A stretch of DNA of 42,796 bases from Methylococcaceae bacterium (GTDB taxonomy: Bacteria > Pseudomonadota > Gammaproteobacteria > Methylococcales > Methylomonadaceae), in the NCBI GenBank assembly GCA_021736705.1, contig JAIPFI010000006.1, forward strand, positions 1 through 42,796, read 5' to 3'. The notes under the pieces are model-generated. The model was given only the letters and a program-made list of their open reading frames with translations, was not told the DNA's origin and did no database searches. Positions 42,732-42,796 of the stretch are shown here, piece after piece. The first letter of the stretch is position 1. Each line of letters begins with the position of its first letter. The position numbers and the translations under genes are program-made.

Positions 42732-42796
42732 ATGAACTATAGTTTAGTTGAGCATTTTTCCCTACTGACTGACCCCAGAATTGAGCGTAAAAAACT
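42732..42796 (+). CDS. ISAs1-family transposase, N terminus (cut by window end)
   Basis: ATG at 42732 opens MNYSLVEHFSLLTDPRIERK and runs off the window. The pattern hydrophobic-x-x-F-x-x-L-x-DPR-x-x-R is the start of the ISAs1/H-repeat-associated transposase family. Only 21 codons are visible, so the family is likely but not certain. Upstream bases show no obvious terminal inverted repeat. Confidence 0.6.
   Translation, partial: MNYSLVEHFSLLTDPRIERKK

Overview
The window reads as chromosomal DNA of a gammaproteobacterium, most likely a methanotroph of the Methylococcales. The signs are a complete pqqABCDE operon (PQQ is the cofactor of methanol dehydrogenase), a secreted protein followed by a large di-heme peroxidase in the arrangement of methanotroph CorA/CorB and MopE/SACCP, a copper-type TonB receptor, and a copper P-type ATPase cluster. 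The organism call is inference; no pmo or mxa gene is present.

Layout. 1-3253: end of a cobalamin operon (cbiA partial, cobO), proline iminopeptidase and ubiX. 3486-9908: a beta-glucan locus with a GH17-GT2 glucan synthase, an OpgC-like succinyltransferase, an acyltransferase-3 and a secreted TIM-barrel glycosidase-like protein. 10470-13173: a DksA/TraR-type zinc-finger protein, a dGTPase-like HD phosphohydrolase and an MNT/HEPN toxin-antitoxin pair. 13178-16413: the pqq operon on the minus strand, with a 24-residue pqqA missed by length-limited ORF calling and a terminator/attenuator after pqqA. 16605-19638: a 38-residue membrane peptide, moeB, and groESL behind a perfect CIRCE operator.

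20079-28380 is a block of exported proteins: a putative CorA-like protein, a 725-residue di-heme peroxidase, an OprC-like TonB receptor carrying a CxxxM plus HxM copper-site signature, a secreted protein sharing a C-terminal domain with the CorA-like protein, and an Fn3-discoidin protein. The first four plausibly work together in copper capture and outer-membrane uptake. 28440-34908 is housekeeping on the minus strand: DUF3422, purD, purH, fis, dusB and EcsC. 34922-39947 is a second metal cluster on the minus strand: a SafE/DsbD-like membrane protein with a Met/His tail, a Cu+ P1B-ATPase, an HMA_2-like protein and three small proteins, one a 55-residue CxxC/CCxxC metal-binding protein. Import-like and export-like copper functions therefore lie within about 20 kb.

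39948-42796 is a decayed accessory zone: palindromic GAAGTAAGGGGTC repeats on both sides of a DUF2254 membrane gene, a transposase tail fragment and the start of an ISAs1-like transposase cut by the window edge. Short inverted repeats of a few related types are scattered between genes across the whole window. No rRNA, tRNA or CRISPR array was seen.
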